Of a stretch of 8,750 bases of DNA, positions 5,940 to 8,750 are shown piece after piece. The translations under genes were made by a program, and so were the position numbers. The first letter of the stretch is position 1; the number at the start of each line of letters is the position of its first letter. The notes under the pieces were generated by a model, which made no database searches, was not told the origin of the DNA, and was given only the letters and a program-made list of their open reading frames with translations. Where the stretch lies: positions 1-8,750 of the forward strand of contig USAY01000080.1 of the NCBI GenBank assembly GCA_900552755.1, in the 5' to 3' direction. This DNA is from an uncultured Collinsella sp. GTDB taxonomy: Bacteria > Actinomycetota > Coriobacteriia > Coriobacteriales > Coriobacteriaceae.

Positions 5940-5973
5940 CGTGCGTCGGATGTTTCGCCGCATCCGACGCGCG
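5940..5973 (+). other. Long GC hairpin 16 bases after the ssnA stop
   Basis: GCGTCGGATG (5943-5952) and CATCCGACGC (5961-5970) pair perfectly. Three more pairs (one G-T) extend the stem to 13 bp across 5940-5973. The 8-base loop is TTTCGCCG. There is no T-run. Its distance to the stop, its loop size and its TCGCC loop core match the hairpin behind the permease gene. GCGCT/AGCGC (6000-6014) forms a smaller loop further on. Confidence 0.75.
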
Positions 5974-6072
5974 TATAGGCGGCCTCCGCGGGGTCGCCGG
6001 CGCTGTGCTAGCGCTACACCGTATTTGCGCCCGCCGCGCGGTCTCGCCGGGCGTTACAGAGAGGAGCTCATT

Positions 6073-8750
6073 ATGAGCGACATCATGAGGCCGATCCCGT
6101 TTTCGCAGCTGATGAACTGGATCATCGAGGAGCACAAGACTCAGGGCGCCGTCTTTGGCGTGCGCAAGATGGTTACGACCAACCAGGAGGGCGCGCTTCC
6201 CATTTTTGACGAGCGCATCGAGACTCCGTTTGGCCCGGCCGCCGGCCCCAATACGCAGCTTGCCCAAAACATCGTGGCATCCTACGTGGCCGGTTCCCGC
6301 TTCTTTGAGCTCAAGACCGTTCAGGTTATGGACGGCGAGGAGCTCTCCAAGTGTGTGAACAAGCCCTGCATCGTGGCGCAGGACGAGTGCTACAACTGCG
6401 AGTGGTCGACCGAGCTCGAGGTTTCGCAGGCTTTTGCCGAATACGTGAAGGCATGGTTCGCCTGCCACCTCATCGCTCGCGAGTACGGCCTAGGTAGCCC
6501 GGACGGCTTTGTCTTCAATATGTCCGTGGGCTATGACCTCGAGGGCATCAAGAGCCCCAAGGTCGACGCCTACATCGAGGGCATGAAGGACGCCAGCGGC
6601 TCCGACGCCTGGAACGAGTGCCGCGCATGGGCGCTCGCCAACCTGGACAAGTTTGAGCATGTCGATGCCGCGTTTGTCGAGTCCATCCCGGCGCGCGTCT
6701 CCAACTCCATTACCGAGTCCACGCTGCATGGCTGCCCGCCGGCGGAGATCGAGCGTATCGCGACCTATCTGATCACCGAGAAGGGCCTCAACACCTACAT
6801 CAAGTGCAACCCCACGCTGCTGGGCTATGAGTTTGCACGTCAGCGCCTCAACGAGCTGGGCTTTGACTACATCGTCTTCGATGACACGCACTTCCGCGAG
6901 GACCTGCAGTGGGCCGATGCCGTGCCTATGTTCGAGCGCCTGATCGCCCTGTGCGCCGAGCGCGGCCTGGAGTTTGGCGTCAAGCTGACCAACACGTTCC
7001 CCGTCGACGTGACGAGGAACGAGCTGCCCTCCACCGAGATGTACATGTCGGGCCGTTCGCTGTTCTCGCTGACCATCGAGGCCGCCCGTCGCATTACCGA
7101 GCAGTTCGATGGCAAGCTGCGCATCAGCTACTCCGGCGGTGCAACGGTCTACAACATCCGCGCCCTGTACGATGCCGGCATTTGGCCCGTTACCCTGGCG
7201 ACCGACGTGCTCAAGCCTGGTGGCTACGAGCGCTTTAGCCAGATGGCCGGCGAGTTTACCGACCTGGATGGCAAGCCGTTCGCGGGCGTCTCTCTCGAGG
7301 CCGTGACTGCGATCCAGACCGACTCACTCACCAACCCGCTCTACAAGAAGCCGCTGCGCCCGCTGCCCGACCGTAAGGTCGCCGGCAAGAGCCCGCTTTC
7401 CGACTGCTTTACCACGCCGTGCCGCACGAGCTGCCCCATCCAGCAGGATATTCCCGCCTACCTGGCGGCCGTTGACGAGGGCCGCTACGAGGACGCACTC
7501 AACATCATCATCGAGCGCAACGCCCTGCCGTTCATTACCGGCACCATCTGCCCGCATCCCTGCGGCCGTGCCTGCGAGCGCGCGTTCTACGAGCCCGAGG
7601 GCGCCCAGATTCGCGCCAGCAAGCTCAAGGCCGCCCGCGAGGCCATGACCGCCGTGCTGCCCAAGCTGCGCGCCCAGGCCATCGCCAACGACGGCGAGCG
7701 CAACGTTGCCGTTATCGGCGGCGGCCCGGCCGGCCTGGCGACGGCGTTCTTCCTGACGCGTGCCGGCGTGCCCGTCACCATCTTCGAGGCCCGCGACTCT
7801 CTCGGCGGCGTGGTCCGTCACGTGATTCCCGAGTTCCGTATCGCGAGCGACGATATCTCCCACGATGCCGAGCTCTGCCTAGCCTTTGGCGCCAAGGTGC
7901 AGCTCAACGCTCGCGTTGATTCCATTGACGAGCTCAAGGACCAGGGCTTTACCGACGTGGTCGTGGCCACCGGTGCCTGGATGCCCGGCTCTGCGGGCCT
8001 GGGCGAGGGCGCCGAGCTCGACGTGCTGGAGTTCCTCGAGGCCGCCAAGAAGGGCGAGAAGCTCGAGCTGGGCGAGGACGTCGTGGTCATTGGCGCCGGC
8101 AACACCGCCATGGACGCGGCCCGCGTGGCCAAGCGCCTGGCCGGCGTGAAGAACGTGCGCCTGGTCTACCGCCGCACCAAGAAGCAGATGCCCGCCGATG
8201 AGGAAGAGCTCGATCTTGCTCTTGCCGACGGCGTTGAGTTCTGCGAGCTGCTGGCACCTAAGGCACTCAACGGCGCCGTGCTGACCTGCGATGTTATGGA
8301 GCTTTGCGAGCCGGATGCAAGCGGCCGCCGCAGCCCCGTCGCCACGGGCGAGACTGTTGAGCTTCCCGCCACCACGGTGATCTGCGCCGTGGGCGAGGGC
8401 ATCGATGCCAGCCTGTACGACGCCGCGGGCGTCGAGCACGACCGTCGCGGCCGCCTTGCCGCCACCTCCACCGGCGTCGAGGGCGTCTGGGCTGCGGGCG
8501 ACTGCCGTCGCGGCCCTGCCACCGTGGTTGAGGCTATCGCCGATGCCGCCGAGGTCGCCCGTGCCATCGCCGGCGTGGACTTTAACAAGTACGCCGACTG
8601 CAACGAGCAGGCCGGCCGCGAGGACACCTGCTACGAGCGCAAGGGGTCGCTGTGCCGCGACAAGCGCAACTGCACCAAGACCCGCTGCCTGGGCTGCGGC
8701 TCGGTGTGCGAGGTCTGCTGCGACGTGTGCCCCAACCGCGCCAACGTGGC
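6073..8750 (+). CDS. ygfK: YgfK-like Fe-S flavoprotein (putative selenate reductase subunit), C-terminus beyond window
   Basis: The frame is open for 892 codons to the right edge; E. coli YgfK has about 1030 residues, so roughly 130 are missing. ATG 6073 follows GAGGAG by 6 bases. The N-terminal part (about 1-440) resembles a dihydroorotate/dihydropyrimidine-dehydrogenase-type FMN barrel, with FGPAAGPNTQ (53-62). A GltD-like helical Fe-S domain follows: C445, C450, C454, then C493, C497, C501 in ICPHPCGRAC. Next is the pyridine-nucleotide/FAD module: FAD loop GGGPAG (549-554), NAD(P)H loop GAGNTAMDAAR (674-684) and AAGDC (807-811). A cysteine-rich ferredoxin segment begins near 853, with C872, C875, C879, C882, C883, C886 in CLGCGSVCEVCCDVCPNRAN. 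The architecture indicates NAD(P)H-to-FAD-to-Fe-S-to-FMN electron transfer in the cytosol. The old name refers to selenate reduction in E. coli; the gene context points to a reductive step in purine/urate breakdown. The family is certain, the reaction inferred. Confidence 0.95.
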   Translation, partial: MSDIMRPIPFSQLMNWIIEEHKTQGAVFGVRKMVTTNQEGALPIFDERIETPFGPAAGPNTQLAQNIVASYVAGSRFFELKTVQVMDGEELSKCVNKPCIVAQDECYNCEWSTELEVSQAFAEYVKAWFACHLIAREYGLGSPDGFVFNMSVGYDLEGIKSPKVDAYIEGMKDASGSDAWNECRAWALANLDKFEHVDAAFVESIPARVSNSITESTLHGCPPAEIERIATYLITEKGLNTYIKCNPTLLGYEFARQRLNELGFDYIVFDDTHFREDLQWADAVPMFERLIALCAERGLEFGVKLTNTFPVDVTRNELPSTEMYMSGRSLFSLTIEAARRITEQFDGKLRISYSGGATVYNIRALYDAGIWPVTLATDVLKPGGYERFSQMAGEFTDLDGKPFAGVSLEAVTAIQTDSLTNPLYKKPLRPLPDRKVAGKSPLSDCFTTPCRTSCPIQQDIPAYLAAVDEGRYEDALNIIIERNALPFITGTICPHPCGRACERAFYEPEGAQIRASKLKAAREAMTAVLPKLRAQAIANDGERNVAVIGGGPAGLATAFFLTRAGVPVTIFEARDSLGGVVRHVIPEFRIASDDISHDAELCLAFGAKVQLNARVDSIDELKDQGFTDVVVATGAWMPGSAGLGEGAELDVLEFLEAAKKGEKLELGEDVVVIGAGNTAMDAARVAKRLAGVKNVRLVYRRTKKQMPADEEELDLALADGVEFCELLAPKALNGAVLTCDVMELCEPDASGRRSPVATGETVELPATTVICAVGEGIDASLYDAAGVEHDRRGRLAATSTGVEGVWAAGDCRRGPATVVEAIADAAEVARAIAGVDFNKYADCNEQAGREDTCYERKGSLCRDKRNCTKTRCLGCGSVCEVCCDVCPNRANV

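Noticed and set aside
7324..8439. Antisense open frames (7324-7863 and 7879-8439) opposite ygfK
   Set aside because: The plus frame carries clear FAD, NAD(P)H and Fe-S motifs throughout; these are shadows.

Overview
The window looks like a stretch of chromosome from a GC-rich anaerobic gut actinobacterium, most likely a Coriobacteriia member such as Collinsella. This rests on the GC-rich codon third positions, Shine-Dalgarno-led genes, and the mix of a U32 protein, a YheO-type regulator and an Fe-S-rich purine-catabolism set. The genus is an inference from style and gene content, not proven by any marker gene here.

Left part (1-1924): the 5' two-thirds or so of a U32-family protein (RlhA/TrhP-like RNA-modification family) runs leftward off the window edge. 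A 300-base divergent promoter region separates it from ridA (enamine/imine deaminase), which runs rightward and ends at a strong hairpin that can terminate transcription from both sides.

Middle (1969-2976): a YheO-like PAS plus helix-turn-helix regulator is transcribed leftward, converging on ridA. Its upstream region, unusually AT-rich for this window, is shared with the divergent permease gene. It carries a good sigma-70-type promoter for the permease, a Fur-box-like sequence inside that promoter, and an inverted repeat that could be the regulator's operator.

Right part (2977-8750): three genes in one direction encode an NCS2 xanthine/urate-type permease, the amidohydrolase SsnA, and the large Fe-S flavoprotein YgfK, cut by the right edge. 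Permease, SsnA and YgfK are hallmark members of the anaerobic purine/uric-acid degradation cluster known from gut bacteria (with xdh, ygeW, ygeX, ygeY and hyuA). The window probably shows the left end of such a cluster with its own regulator. A plausible scheme is that the PAS regulator senses a purine-related signal, the permease imports xanthine or urate, and SsnA and YgfK act in ring breakdown with genes lying to the right. RidA could remove 2-aminoacrylate released by a YgeX-type lyase, but that lyase is not in the window.

The most unusual items are these. The two intergenic spacers of the purine operon each carry a long GC-rich hairpin starting 16 bases after the stop codon, with an 8-base loop sharing TCGCC and no U-tract. 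The permease has glutamine at two positions where NCS2 purine transporters usually carry essential acidic residues. A candidate iron-responsive site overlaps the operon promoter. I see no RNA genes, CRISPR arrays, insertion sequences or other mobile elements.
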